Positions 1 to 7,790 of a stretch of DNA of 64,000 nucleotides are shown here, in pieces; position 1 is the first letter of the stretch; the number at the start of each line of letters is the position of its first letter. The DNA is from Cupriavidus consociatus (GTDB taxonomy: Bacteria; Pseudomonadota; Gammaproteobacteria; Burkholderiales; Burkholderiaceae), in NCBI RefSeq assembly GCF_017814975.1, contig NZ_JAGIQA010000012.1, positions 1 to 64,000 of the forward strand. Reading direction: 5' to 3'. A program made the position numbers and the translations under genes. The notes beneath the pieces were generated by a model. The model did no database searches and had not been told where the DNA came from. It saw nothing but the letters and a program-made list of their open reading frames with translations.

Positions 1-341
1 AGCGCGATCTTGTCGCGCACGTCCTGCGCGGCCTGGCCGACATCGACGCTCAAGTCGAACTTGATGACGACGACCGAGGTGCCCTGGTACGAGTGCGAGA
101 AAATCTCGTCGATGCCGGAGATGGTGTTGACGATCTCCTCGACCTTGCGCGTGACGTCGGATTCGACCGATTCCGGCGCGGCGCCCGGGTATTCGGTCTG
201 CACCACGACCACCGGGAAGGTGATGTCGGGAAACTGATCGACCGGCAGGCGCTGGTAAGAGAACAGCCCGACCACGATGAAGGCCATCATCATCATGGTG
301 GCCAGCACGGGGTTGCGAATGGACAGGCGAGTGAACCACAT
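1..341 (-). CDS. RND-family efflux transporter, N-terminal part (cut by window edge)
   Basis: Only the first 113 or so codons are inside the window; the gene continues beyond base 1. The protein starts MWFTRLSIRNPVLATMMMM, a typical RND pump opening in which a short cytoplasmic tail leads into the first membrane helix (about residues 12-30). The motif around DQFPDITFPVVVV and the sequence YPGAAPESVE mark the start of the periplasmic porter domain of AcrB/MexB-like proteins. It lies 43 bp downstream of an adaptor gene and is the third gene of a tetR-adaptor-pump operon. The substrate cannot be told from this fragment; a drug/hydrophobe exporter is more likely than a metal exporter because no CzcA-type sequence is visible. 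Confidence 0.9.
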   Translation of the reverse strand, partial: MWFTRLSIRNPVLATMMMMAFIVVGLFSYQRLPVDQFPDITFPVVVVQTEYPGAAPESVESDVTRKVEEIVNTISGIDEIFSHSYQGTSVVVIKFDLSVDVGQAAQDVRDKIA

Positions 342-384
342 GGGCGCGTTCCGTTTCGTCGCTAAACGTCAGGCCTTTACGTCG

Positions 385-1497
385 TCAGGCCTTCACGCGC
401 CGCACCTGGCTGCCGCTGCGCAGCGTGCCGAGGTTGCTGCGCACGATCTCGGTGCCGGCGTCGAGGCCGGAGACGATCTCCACCAGCCCGCTGCCTTCAT
501 CGCGCACGCCCAGCTGCACCGGGCGCTCGGCCAGCACGTCCTTGTCGATGGCGTAGACGAAGGCACGCTCGCCTTCCATGCGTACTGCCGAAGCGGGCAC
601 GGCCACCACGCCGGAGCGCTGGCCCAGCACCAGTGCGCCGCGCGCGAACATGCCGGCGCGCAGCCTGGTGTCGCGGTTCTCCACGCGGACATAGACCATG
701 ATGCTGCGCGTGCCCTGCATGACGGCCGGGTTGATCCGCACCAGCTTGCCGGTAAAGCGCCCGGGGCCTTCCACGTCGAGCTCGACCGCCTGGCCGACGC
801 TGGCGCGCGCCACGTCGGCCATGGGCACCGGCGCCTCCAGTTCCAGCACGCGCAGGTCGACCACGTCGACCAGGCGCGTATCGGGCGACACCTTCTCGCC
901 CGGCTGCACCGCGCGCGCGGCGACCATGCCGTCGAGCGGGGCTTTGACCACGGTGTCGGCCAGCGCCTTCTGCGCCACCGCCAGGCCGCCCTGGGCGGCA
1001 TCGAGATTGGCGCGGGCCACGTCGAGGTCGGACTGGAATTTGTCGAACGCGGTCTTCGAGATAAAGCCCTTGCCGACCAGCTCGCGGTTGCGCTCCCAGG
1101 TCTGGCGCGAATTCTGGAACTGGCCCTGCATCGCCAGCATCTGCCCGCGGGCCTGCGCCAACCTGGCCTCGTATTCGGTCGGGTCGATGCGCGCGATCAC
1201 CTGGCCGGCGCGCACCGGTTCGCCTTCGCGCACCAGCACCTGCTGTACCTCGCCCGAGACCTTGGCCTTGACCGACGCCTGGTTCAGCGCGCGCAGGCTG
1301 CCCGACAGCGGCAGCGACACCTGCAGGTCCTGCCGGCCCACGTTGATGAGATCGGTCTGCAGGAATTCCACCACGTTCGCTGCGGCCTGTGCGGGCGGCT
1401 GCGGCTGGCGCGCGCTGCCGGCCTTGCGCACGGCGGCCACGGCGCTCAGCACCACGAGGGCGCAGGCCATGGCGATCAGCAGGGTCTTTCGTTTCAT
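385..1497 (-). CDS. RND efflux periplasmic adaptor (membrane fusion protein)
   Basis: A 370-residue HlyD/AcrA-family adaptor that would bridge the inner-membrane RND pump to an outer-membrane channel. An N-terminal hydrophobic segment (residues 5-22) acts as signal or anchor; no lipobox cysteine is obvious. The first lipoyl half follows (around VKAKVSGEVQQVLVREGEPV), then a coiled-coil hairpin (about residues 110-170), the second lipoyl half (VVKAPLDGMVAARAVQPGE) and a beta-barrel. Its ATG overlaps the stop of the upstream tetR gene in an ATGA arrangement, so translation is probably coupled. No outer-membrane factor gene is in the visible part. Confidence 0.93.
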   Translation of the reverse strand: MKRKTLLIAMACALVVLSAVAAVRKAGSARQPQPPAQAAANVVEFLQTDLINVGRQDLQVSLPLSGSLRALNQASVKAKVSGEVQQVLVREGEPVRAGQVIARIDPTEYEARLAQARGQMLAMQGQFQNSRQTWERNRELVGKGFISKTAFDKFQSDLDVARANLDAAQGGLAVAQKALADTVVKAPLDGMVAARAVQPGEKVSPDTRLVDVVDLRVLELEAPVPMADVARASVGQAVELDVEGPGRFTGKLVRINPAVMQGTRSIMVYVRVENRDTRLRAGMFARGALVLGQRSGVVAVPASAVRMEGERAFVYAIDKDVLAERPVQLGVRDEGSGLVEIVSGLDAGTEIVRSNLGTLRSGSQVRRVKA

Positions 1498-2297
1498 ATT
1501 GGTTCCGCCGGACGCGCGCCCGGGTCGTTGGCGGCATCGCCGTCCGCGCTGCTATCCGCATCCTCGGCGCGTTGCGCCAGCATCTCGTCGCGGATGCGCT
1601 CCCATATGTAGGGGCCTTGCTGCGGGGGCAGCGGGCGCTCGCGCGCCTCGCCAGTGGTCAGGCCGAACAGCAGTGTGTCGAGCAGTTGGTCAAGGAAGAT
1701 CTCGGGGTCGAGGTCTTTTCCAGAGGTGGCACGCAGTGACCGCTGCCACAGCATCAGGAACATCAGCGGGGCGCAAATCAGCGTGGTGGTGGGGTTGGCC
1801 GGCATCGGGCGGAATTCGCCGCGCGCCGCGCCGCGCGCCAGCACCCTGGCGAACAGCTCGTCGCCCGGCACCACCACCTCTTCGTTATAGAAACGGGCGA
1901 TGTCCGGAAAGTTGGCCGACTCGGCCATGATCAGCTTGGTCAGCCCCGCCACCGGCGTGGCGCCGATCAGGCCCCACCAGCCGCGCAGCAGTTCGCGAAG
2001 CAGTTCCGGCGTGCTGCCCTCGTAGCGGTCGACCAGCTCGGTGCCGCGCGACAGGGCCGGGACCAGGTTTGCGCGCACCACGGACTTGAACAGCTCTTCC
2101 TTGTTGGCAAAGTACAGGTAGACCGTGCCCTTGGACACACCCGCGGCCGCCGCCACGTCTTCCAGGCGCGTGGCCGCGTAGCCGCGCTCCACGAACAGGT
2201 CGAGCGCCGCCGCCACCAGTTCCTGCGGGCGCGCGGCCTTGCGCCGGCTCCAGCGCGGTACATCGGCGTCCTTGTGCGGATCGGCGGGAGTTTTCAC
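1494..2297 (-). CDS. TetR/AcrR-family transcriptional regulator of the efflux operon
   Basis: The protein has a TetR helix-turn-helix (AALDLFVERGYAATRLEDVA then GVSKGTVYLYFANKEELF) followed by a ligand-binding domain. The reading frame is open up to a GTG at 2378, but that codon lies inside the spacer of a good promoter (2364-2392). The GTG at 2297 is therefore preferred, giving about 267 residues. No strong Shine-Dalgarno is seen at either site, so the start is uncertain. It is the first gene of the operon and overlaps the adaptor gene by 4 bp; autorepression of the whole operon is the usual arrangement. The C-terminal tail is Asp/Ala-rich and probably disordered. Confidence 0.9.
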   Translation of the reverse strand: MKTPADPHKDADVPRWSRRKAARPQELVAAALDLFVERGYAATRLEDVAAAAGVSKGTVYLYFANKEELFKSVVRANLVPALSRGTELVDRYEGSTPELLRELLRGWWGLIGATPVAGLTKLIMAESANFPDIARFYNEEVVVPGDELFARVLARGAARGEFRPMPANPTTTLICAPLMFLMLWQRSLRATSGKDLDPEIFLDQLLDTLLFGLTTGEARERPLPPQQGPYIWERIRDEMLAQRAEDADSSADGDAANDPGARPAEPI

Positions 2298-2363
2298 GAA
2301 GGTCTTGCGAGGACTGCGGGGCACGGTGGGGCGGGGCGGAATGTTAATAACTTGTGGGTCAGT

Positions 2364-2392
2364 AATGTAGGGTAGCACCCCATGAGGGTCAA
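2364..2392 (-). promoter_or_regulatory. Sigma70-type promoter of the tetR-RND operon
   Basis: On the minus strand TTGACC (2392-2387) and TACATT (2369-2364) are separated by exactly 17 bp. A GACCC word occurs at the -35 and again just after the -10 (in CTGACCCACAAG), an AT-rich stretch that could hold the TetR operator; the operator itself is not proven. Confidence 0.7.
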
Positions 2393-2589
2393 GCGCGGCC
2401 GGGGCGGGCTAGGGTACACACCGAGGCGAATCCGAGACATGTGATGCCAGTGGCGCATATGGCGCACCGACCGCGCACGCGGCGCTTTCCTTTTCTTACA
2501 GGCCGATGGCGGCCCTTGGGGCACAATGGCGCCTTGATGTCAGCCGCCTGGCTTGCCTGGGCACGCCGCCGCACCCTTGAACCATTGCG

Positions 2590-2886
2590 ATGAGTTGCCG
2601 GTCACACCTTTCCTGCCGCGCTGGCTGCGGCGCCTGTTGCATTGCCCCGTCGATCGCCTCGGCCCTGCCGGGCATGCCTGACGGCAAGCCAGCGGGCGTG
2701 CCGTGCGCGCAGCTGCTGCCCGACATGCGTTGCGCGGTGTTCGGCCGCCCTGACCGGCCGGCGTTCTGCGCCGGCCTGAAGCCTTCGGCGGAAATGTGCG
2801 GCGACTCGCGCGAAGCCGCGCTGCACTGGCTGACCCGACTCGAAATCCTGACCGCGCCGCAGGCCACGCCTGTCCGGCCCGGCTAG
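2590..2886 (+). CDS. YkgJ-family cysteine cluster protein
   Basis: A 98-residue protein with the N-terminal cysteine cluster CRAGCGACC typical of the YkgJ/UPF0153 family, plus further cysteines ([24 protein letters not shown]). The eight or so cysteines suggest a bound metal ion or Fe-S cluster; the biochemical role of the family is not settled. There is no signal peptide, so it is probably cytoplasmic. It sits 62 bp ahead of the DUF1439 lipoprotein gene and reads in the same direction. No good ribosome binding site is visible before the ATG. Confidence 0.8.
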   Translation: MSCRSHLSCRAGCGACCIAPSIASALPGMPDGKPAGVPCAQLLPDMRCAVFGRPDRPAFCAGLKPSAEMCGDSREAALHWLTRLEILTAPQATPVRPG

Positions 2887-2948
2887 CGCGGGTGACGCCG
2901 GCCACCATGCCGGTACGCCCGCCCTCAACTCCTGAAATCGGAGGCAAC

Positions 2949-3509
2949 ATGATCCGGACTTCCCGACGGCGCTGGCTGGCCGTCGCTGGCGCGGCCGCGC
3001 TGGCCGCCGGCCTCGCCGCCTGCGGCGCGTTCCGCAACGAGTACACGTTCTCGCAAAGCCAGCTGCAGGCTGCGCTGGAGCGCAAGTTCCCGTTCAACAA
3101 GCGCTATATGGAGCTGTTCGATATCCAGCTCACCAATCCGCAGCTGACGCTGGACTCGGTGCGCAACCGCGTCAACGTACAGTTCGATGCCGTCATCGAC
3201 AACAAGCTGTTCTTCCGCCAGGCGCTGACGGGGCGCTTCGCGCTGGACAGCGGGCTGCGCTACGACGCGCTCACGCGCTCGGTGGTGCTGCAGGACCCCG
3301 AGGTGCAGCGCTTCGACGTGCAGGGCATGCCTGCACAGTTTTCGCGTCAGTTCAACGCGCTGGGCGGCATCCTGGCCGAGCAGCTGCTGCAGGGCTATCC
3401 GCTCTATACCTTCCGCGAAGACCAGTTGCGGGTTGCCGGCACGCAAGTCGAGCCCGGTACAATCACTGTTTTGCCTGACGGCATCAACGTCAAGGTCAAC
3501 CGTCCCTGA
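2949..3509 (+). CDS. DUF1439 (YceB-like) lipoprotein
   Basis: The start is set by the GGAGGCAAC ribosome binding site; a longer open frame from 2796 overlaps the upstream gene and is rejected. The 186-residue product opens with MIRTSRRRWLAVAGAAA and a lipobox LAAC at about residues 23-26, so it is an exported lipoprotein. The remainder matches the DUF1439/YceB type: TFSQSQLQAALERKFPFNKRY near the N-terminus, then beta-rich repeats ending in GTITVLPDGINVKV. Family members are small periplasm-facing lipoproteins of unknown function. Confidence 0.85.
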   Translation: MIRTSRRRWLAVAGAAALAAGLAACGAFRNEYTFSQSQLQAALERKFPFNKRYMELFDIQLTNPQLTLDSVRNRVNVQFDAVIDNKLFFRQALTGRFALDSGLRYDALTRSVVLQDPEVQRFDVQGMPAQFSRQFNALGGILAEQLLQGYPLYTFREDQLRVAGTQVEPGTITVLPDGINVKVNRP

Positions 3510-3599
3510 TCTGCCTTCGGGTATCCGGGCGCTCGAACAACAATCCAGGCGGTCCGGCGCATGCCGGGCAACGCCGATGACAACGTTTCTCCATTCCGC

Positions 3600-4481
3600 A
3601 TGGACATCGCACTTGCCCTGAAAGCCGTGATCCTCGGCATTGTCGAAGGACTGACCGAGTTCCTTCCCATCTCGAGTACCGGCCACCTGATCCTGGCGGG
3701 CCAACTGCTCGACTTCAACGACGAGAAGGGCAAGATCTTCGAGATCGTGATCCAGTTCGGCGCCATCCTGGCGGTCTGCTGGGAATTCCGCGCACGCATC
3801 GGCAGCGTGGTGCGCGGCCTGGGTTCGGAGCCGAAGGCGCAGCGCTTTGCCATCAATGTCGTGATCGCCTCCGCGCCGGCGATCATCCTGGCCTTTATCT
3901 TCGGCAAATGGATCAAGGCCCACTTGTTCAACCCGATCTCGGTGGCGCTGGCCTTTATTGTCGGCGGCGTGGTGATCCTGCTGGCCGAATGGCGTGACGC
4001 GCGCCGCGGCACGGTCTCGCATCCACAGGGCAATGCGCTGCTGGAAGCGGCCAAGGCGGGCGCGCCGCGCATCGAATCGGTCGACGACCTGAACTGGGGC
4101 GATGCCCTCAAGGTGGGCCTGGCGCAGTGCTTTGCGCTGGTGCCTGGCACCTCGCGCTCGGGCGCCACCATTATCGGCGGCATGCTGTTCGGGCTGTCGC
4201 GCAAGGTGGCGACCGAGTTCTCGTTCTTCCTGGCGATCCCGGTGATCTTCGGTGCGACCGTCTATGAACTGTACAAGGCGCGCGCGCTGCTGAATGCCGA
4301 CGACCTCGGCATCTTCGCGGTCGGCTTTGTCTTTGCCTTCCTGTCCGCGTTCCTGTGCGTGCGCTGGCTGCTGCGTTTTGTTGCCACGCACGATTTCAAG
4401 CCGTTTGCGTGGTATCGCATTGCGTTCGGCATCGTGGTGTTGTTCACGGCTTACTCCGGCCTGGTGTCCTGGCACGCATAA
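3600..4481 (+). CDS. uppP: Undecaprenyl-diphosphatase UppP/BacA
   Basis: A polytopic membrane enzyme that dephosphorylates undecaprenyl pyrophosphate to recycle the lipid carrier for peptidoglycan and other glycans; it gives low-level bacitracin resistance. Diagnostic motifs are present: [15 protein letters not shown] near residues 17-31 (conserved Glu and Ser/Thr) and [11 protein letters not shown] with the catalytic arginine. Several hydrophobic helices follow to the C-terminus. The ATG at 3600 gives 293 residues, the usual length; an in-frame ATG at 3561 would add 13 residues without a better ribosome binding site. A strong hairpin terminator follows. Confidence 0.96.
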   Translation: MDIALALKAVILGIVEGLTEFLPISSTGHLILAGQLLDFNDEKGKIFEIVIQFGAILAVCWEFRARIGSVVRGLGSEPKAQRFAINVVIASAPAIILAFIFGKWIKAHLFNPISVALAFIVGGVVILLAEWRDARRGTVSHPQGNALLEAAKAGAPRIESVDDLNWGDALKVGLAQCFALVPGTSRSGATIIGGMLFGLSRKVATEFSFFLAIPVIFGATVYELYKARALLNADDLGIFAVGFVFAFLSAFLCVRWLLRFVATHDFKPFAWYRIAFGIVVLFTAYSGLVSWHA

Positions 4482-4503
4482 GCGGGGAGAACATCCGGAC
4501 AAC

Positions 4504-4533
4504 AAAAAAGCGTGGCACTTGCCACGCTTTTTT
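4504..4533. terminator. Bidirectional terminator between uppP and trmB
   Basis: A perfect 14-bp stem with A-run and T-run flanks (core GCGTGGCA/TGCCACGC) sits between the convergent uppP and trmB genes. It can act as an intrinsic terminator for both. Confidence 0.92.
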
Positions 4534-4558
4534 GTTTGTTTGTGCCCTGCGACCGCGT

Positions 4559-5347
4559 TCAGGCAGGCTTGCGGAACACCACGTCCCACACGCCATGCCC
4601 GAGCCGCACGCCGCGCCGCTCGAACTTGGTCACCGGCCGGTAGTCCGGCCGCTCGGCAAAGCCGCCCGGCGCGCTGGAGGTGTTTTCGAGCAACGGCTCG
4701 CCCGCCAGCACTTCGACCATCTGGTGCGCGTACTCTTCCCAGTCGGTCGCGCAATGGATATAGCCACCCGGCTTCAGCCGCGCCGCCAGCAGCTTGACCA
4801 GCGGCGGTTGCACCAGCCGGCGCTTGTTATGGCGCTTCTTGTGCCACGGATCCGGGAAATAGATATGCACGCCGTCCAGGCTGTCGTCGGTCAGCATATG
4901 GGCGACGACCTCGACCGCGTCGTGCTGCAGGATGCGGACATTGTCCAGGCCGCGCTCGTCGATCAGCTTGAGCAGGGCGCCAACGCCAGGCTCATGCACC
5001 TCGCAGCCCAGGAAGTTGTCCTGCGGCCGCAAGCCAGCGATATGCGCGGTGGTCTCGCCCATGCCGAAGCCGATCTCCAGGATCGACGGCGCCTGGCGGC
5101 CAAATGTGGCTTCCCAGTCCAGCGGCTGCGGCGCGTACGGCACCAGCATGCGCGGGCCGACTTCGTCGATAGCGCGCTGCTGACCGGTCGACGTCCGCCC
5201 GGCACGGCGCACGAATGAGCGGATGCGGCGCGGATGCGCGACGCCTTCGGGATCGGCAGGGGAAGGGGCGGACGGCTGCTGGGCGTTATCGACCGGCGTG
5301 GCGTCATCAGCCGGCGTCGGTCCGGTGCTGAGGTCTTGGGGAAGCAT
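4559..5347 (-). CDS. trmB: tRNA (guanine-N7-)-methyltransferase TrmB
   Basis: A SAM-dependent enzyme that makes m7G46 in the variable loop of tRNAs. The class I methyltransferase glycine motif is [11 protein letters not shown]. The TrmB signature [17 protein letters not shown] follows, with the conserved DxxxFPDPWxKxRHxKRR pattern, and the C-terminal region carries the family's KFERRG motif. The 262-residue product has a Pro/Ala/Asp-rich N-terminal extension of roughly 40 residues before the conserved core. It lies 75 bp downstream of tRNA-Gly on the same strand, but a terminator separates them. Confidence 0.95.
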   Translation of the reverse strand: MLPQDLSTGPTPADDATPVDNAQQPSAPSPADPEGVAHPRRIRSFVRRAGRTSTGQQRAIDEVGPRMLVPYAPQPLDWEATFGRQAPSILEIGFGMGETTAHIAGLRPQDNFLGCEVHEPGVGALLKLIDERGLDNVRILQHDAVEVVAHMLTDDSLDGVHIYFPDPWHKKRHNKRRLVQPPLVKLLAARLKPGGYIHCATDWEEYAHQMVEVLAGEPLLENTSSAPGGFAERPDYRPVTKFERRGVRLGHGVWDVVFRKPA

Positions 5348-5353
5348 GGCAAC

Positions 5354-5408
5354 AAAAAAGCCGCCGGGCAGATCACCGTAACAGTGTCAACGGTGGCAAA
5401 GGCGGCTT
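5354..5408 (-). terminator. Nested-hairpin terminator downstream of tRNA-Gly
   Basis: Read on the minus strand, AAGCCGCC (5408-5401) pairs with GGCGGCTT (5365-5358), followed by a T-run. The large loop encloses a second stem, CACCGT/ACGGTG (5395-5390 with 5379-5374). The branched hairpin ends the tRNA-Gly transcript just before trmB. Confidence 0.7.
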
Positions 5409-5422
5409 GTCTCGACTTGAGG

Positions 5423-5497
5423 TGGAGCGGGCGATGGGAATCGAACCCACGTCTTTAGCTTGGGAAGCTAAGGTAATAGCCATTATACGACGCCCGC
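5423..5497 (-). tRNA. tRNA-Gly (anticodon CCC)
   Basis: The 75-nt gene folds as a complete cloverleaf. The acceptor stem is GCGGGCG/CGCCCGC, the T loop is GGTTCGATTCC and the anticodon loop TTCCCAA carries CCC. The 3' CCA is encoded (5425-5423). It decodes GGG codons. Confidence 0.97.
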
Positions 5498-5516
5498 CTT
5501 GGCTAACTGGGAGCGG

Positions 5517-5544
5517 ATTCTAGCATGATTCCGCGGCCGGTCCA
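5517..5544 (-). promoter_or_regulatory. Promoter of tRNA-Gly
   Basis: The -10 box is TAGAAT (5522-5517), preceded by TGC to give an extended -10. A -35-like TGGACC (5544-5539) lies 16 bp upstream. Predicted transcription starts about 12 nt before the mature tRNA. Confidence 0.6.
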
Positions 5545-5679
5545 TGCCGGACGTATTGGCAAGATTGGAGGCTACGTACTGATACTGGTCATTGAGGCAG
5601 AGTTCAGCCTCTGCCTTGAGGTATGCCTGTGCTCTCTCATCGCATTTGCCCGTCGCCGGACGGACCGGCCTTATATAAG

Positions 5680-6102
5680 TCACTTGCGAAGCAATGACTC
5701 GTATTCTGGATCGTATGGTGCCTTCCAGCCTTTTGCGACCCGGTCTATTGCAATCTGCTGGCAAACGCCGTTCTGAATCAGGCGGTGGAATTCAGCGTCG
5801 GCCGCGTCGCTCTGGAATACTCGGGTGGTAATCGGCTCTTCCACGGGACATGGCTCAGGCTCTTGGGGTGCAGCAACTACTACCTTGGCGCTGTCTGGAA
5901 CGAGGTCACAGAACCAAGTCTTGCCGTCGCACTGCCTGCCGTTACCGTTGGTCCAGAACGCTACGAAGCCTATGGCGAGGAACGCTACCAACAGAATTGC
6001 CGCCCGCCGGCTTGCAAACCTCCAAAAGTAAAAAACGGTTCCCACCATGGCGATGACAGCCATCCTGTCGGTCTCCCCTTCCATGCGACGGTTCATCGGC
6101 AT
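5680..6102 (-). CDS. Hypothetical protein with one membrane segment
   Basis: I do not recognise a family. From the ATG at 6102 (GAGGG ribosome binding site 8-9 nt upstream) the product has about 140 residues. In-frame ATGs at 6096, 6084 and 6063 are alternatives; GGGGAG precedes the last. A short N-terminal part is followed by a hydrophobic helix (AAILLVAFLAIGFVAFW) and a soluble C-terminal region with four cysteines. The hydrophobic-helix pattern argues that this frame is real rather than its opposite-strand shadow. Base composition is visibly less GC-rich than neighbouring genes, which may reflect acquisition. It lies upstream of tRNA-Gly on the same strand. Confidence 0.6.
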   Translation of the reverse strand: MPMNRRMEGETDRMAVIAMVGTVFYFWRFASRRAAILLVAFLAIGFVAFWTNGNGRQCDGKTWFCDLVPDSAKVVVAAPQEPEPCPVEEPITTRVFQSDAADAEFHRLIQNGVCQQIAIDRVAKGWKAPYDPEYESLLRK

Positions 6103-6407
6103 TCTTGAAACCCTCGCGCCGCCTACAAGACGCACTGCCGTGCGGCGCCCAAGTCTCACATTTGGAGCACAAGGAAAGCCAGGGCGCTAATGCCGAAATG
6201 AGCAGCATACCGCAAAGGCAAATCAATCGGAGACCGAAGTGCAAGGCGGGCATGGCGACTATACGTCCGGAGAATGGCGCTGGGCGTTGTCGCCGGGGCT
6301 AAGCTTCGTCCGCTGCGGTGCGCGGCGGCGTATAGTGGCTGGCACCGCCGGCGAGCCCCCGTAAGGCCACCGGCGCCTACGACTCGCAACGTCAGGACGC
6401 CCCCACC
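6103..6407. other. Intergenic stretch without a supported gene
   Basis: About 300 bp between divergent small genes. Short open frames cross it on both strands, but none has a start signal and a protein-like sequence. A TATAGT at 6331-6336 could be a -10 box for the downstream gene, with no convincing -35. Nothing else is seen. Confidence 0.5.
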
Positions 6408-6785
6408 TTGACCACGGACTTCTACGCCCGCTTTGAAGCGGAATGCCTGCCCCGCATCGTGGATGCCATCGGCAGGCAGCACCGGCGCGTGCAGCTGCAT
6501 GCCTTGCCCGCCGAGGCCCCGAACCGCCCGCCGCGCCTGCGCATGACGGGGGACGGGCCGGCGGAATTGCGGCGCCATGCGCATCCGCTCGATGTCACAC
6601 TGGCGTGGGACGGGCTGGAGGTGCAGCGTCTGTTTGCCGCCGGTGGTGAGGCGCGCTTTGCCGGTTATCTGGCGGCGCTGCCGGGCAAGCTGCGCGCGTG
6701 GCAGGAGCCGCGTGGCATCGATTTTGGCTCGCTGTCGCAGACGGATCCGGCCATCCTGATCGGCGGGCTGGATTTCGAGCACTGA
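6408..6785 (+). CDS. Conserved hypothetical protein, 125 residues
   Basis: A soluble 125-residue protein starting at TTG, with AGGA about 11 nt upstream. It has no signal peptide or membrane segment. The sequence alternates predicted helices (DFYARFEAECLPRIVDAI) with strand-like stretches (HPLDVTLAWDGLEVQRLFAAGGE) and ends LIGGLDFEH. I cannot assign a family. The gene ends 22 bp before the convergent aldose-epimerase-like gene. Confidence rests on codon composition and a compact, well-mixed protein sequence. Confidence 0.55.
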   Translation: MTTDFYARFEAECLPRIVDAIGRQHRRVQLHALPAEAPNRPPRLRMTGDGPAELRRHAHPLDVTLAWDGLEVQRLFAAGGEARFAGYLAALPGKLRAWQEPRGIDFGSLSQTDPAILIGGLDFEH

Positions 6786-6807
6786 GCCGCCGCCCGGGCG
6801 TTCCGGC

Positions 6808-7710
6808 TCAGCCAGACACGCGCAGGCGGCACACGGCGCTTTCCGACTCGCCCGGTGCCAGCCAGCGCAGTCCCTGCCCGTGGTGGACCGCGTCGGGCAG
6901 TCCCACCCACGGTTCCACGCAATAGAAATCAGACTGTTCGCTTTCCGACCAAGTGGTAACCGCGTGCCAGCGCACGCTGTCGGCAACTTCGAGTTCGAAG
7001 GCGACGGTGCGCGCCGGCATCGACAGCATGGCGCCGGCAGCGCCGCGGAAGACGTGGTAGGTGTCCTGCAGGTGCGGATCGTCGAGCCGGTAGGCGGGCT
7101 CGCCCGCTTCGGCCGGGCCCGGCGCGCCGTCGGGCAACTGGCGCACGCGATCGGCCGGTGGTAAGGCCAGCGTCGACGCGGCACGCTGCGCCTGCGGCAG
7201 CGCAAAGTAGAAGTGGTGGCCGGGATAGCAGGGCAGCGGCTGGTTCCCGGTGTTGGTGGTGCGCAGCGTCACCTCCATCCCGTCGGGCAGCAGCGCGTAC
7301 ACCACGTCGAACACGAAGTCATAGGGGAAGCCCGGCCGCGTCTGGGCGCTGTCGCGCAGCGTCATGGTGATCGAACCGGCTGCATCGATGGCTCCGACCT
7401 CGAATGGCAGGTCGCGCGCAAAGCCATGCTGGGCCAGCGTGTGCACGGCGCCTTGCCGGTCGCGCCACTGCCCGGCGGCGCCATCCACGAAGTGCCGGCC
7501 GATAAACGGGAACAGCAGCGGATTGCCCCCGCGCACCTTGGCCGGACGGCTCCAGTCTGCGTTGTCGGGCCAGTAGAGAATGTCGTCGCCGCGGTGCACC
7601 CAGCGCACCAGGCGCCCGCCATATTGCGGGGCGAGCAGCAGGAAGTCGTCGGCGTCGCCGATCCGGACCAGCGACTGGCCCTGAAAGTCTTGAGTCGGAA
7701 GCAATGGCAT
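6808..7710 (-). CDS. Aldose 1-epimerase family protein
   Basis: A 300-residue galactose-mutarotase-fold protein. The family pattern is clear: YGGRLVRW near the N-terminus, then GGNPLLFPFIGRH (the NPxxFPxxGR-like substrate loop), HGFARDLPF and CYPGHHFYFAL (conserved HG and PGxHxYF motifs), ending with FYCVEPWVGLPDAV. The start is the ATG at 7710, preceded by CCAGGACCAAC; an ATG at 7749 would add 13 residues. The YeaD/GalM-like group acts on sugars or sugar phosphates; the substrate here is unknown. It reads in the same direction as the PHA depolymerase upstream, 80 bp away. Confidence 0.88.
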   Translation of the reverse strand: MPLLPTQDFQGQSLVRIGDADDFLLLAPQYGGRLVRWVHRGDDILYWPDNADWSRPAKVRGGNPLLFPFIGRHFVDGAAGQWRDRQGAVHTLAQHGFARDLPFEVGAIDAAGSITMTLRDSAQTRPGFPYDFVFDVVYALLPDGMEVTLRTTNTGNQPLPCYPGHHFYFALPQAQRAASTLALPPADRVRQLPDGAPGPAEAGEPAYRLDDPHLQDTYHVFRGAAGAMLSMPARTVAFELEVADSVRWHAVTTWSESEQSDFYCVEPWVGLPDAVHHGQGLRWLAPGESESAVCRLRVSG

Positions 7711-7790
7711 GTTGGTCCTGGGCGCCACGCCGGCGCGAGCAGCCGCCATGATAAGCCAGCGCGATGCCAGGCCGTGGGCAGGCCGAAGGC

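Noticed and set aside
277..1611. Long plus-strand open frame over the adaptor gene
   Set aside because: His/Arg/Ala-rich shadow of the adaptor on the other strand; the adaptor has clear domains and an ATGA overlap with tetR.
5423..5497. tRNA-Gly as an integration site for an island
   Set aside because: No repeat of the tRNA 3' end and no integrase gene are seen; trmB lies directly on the 3' side.
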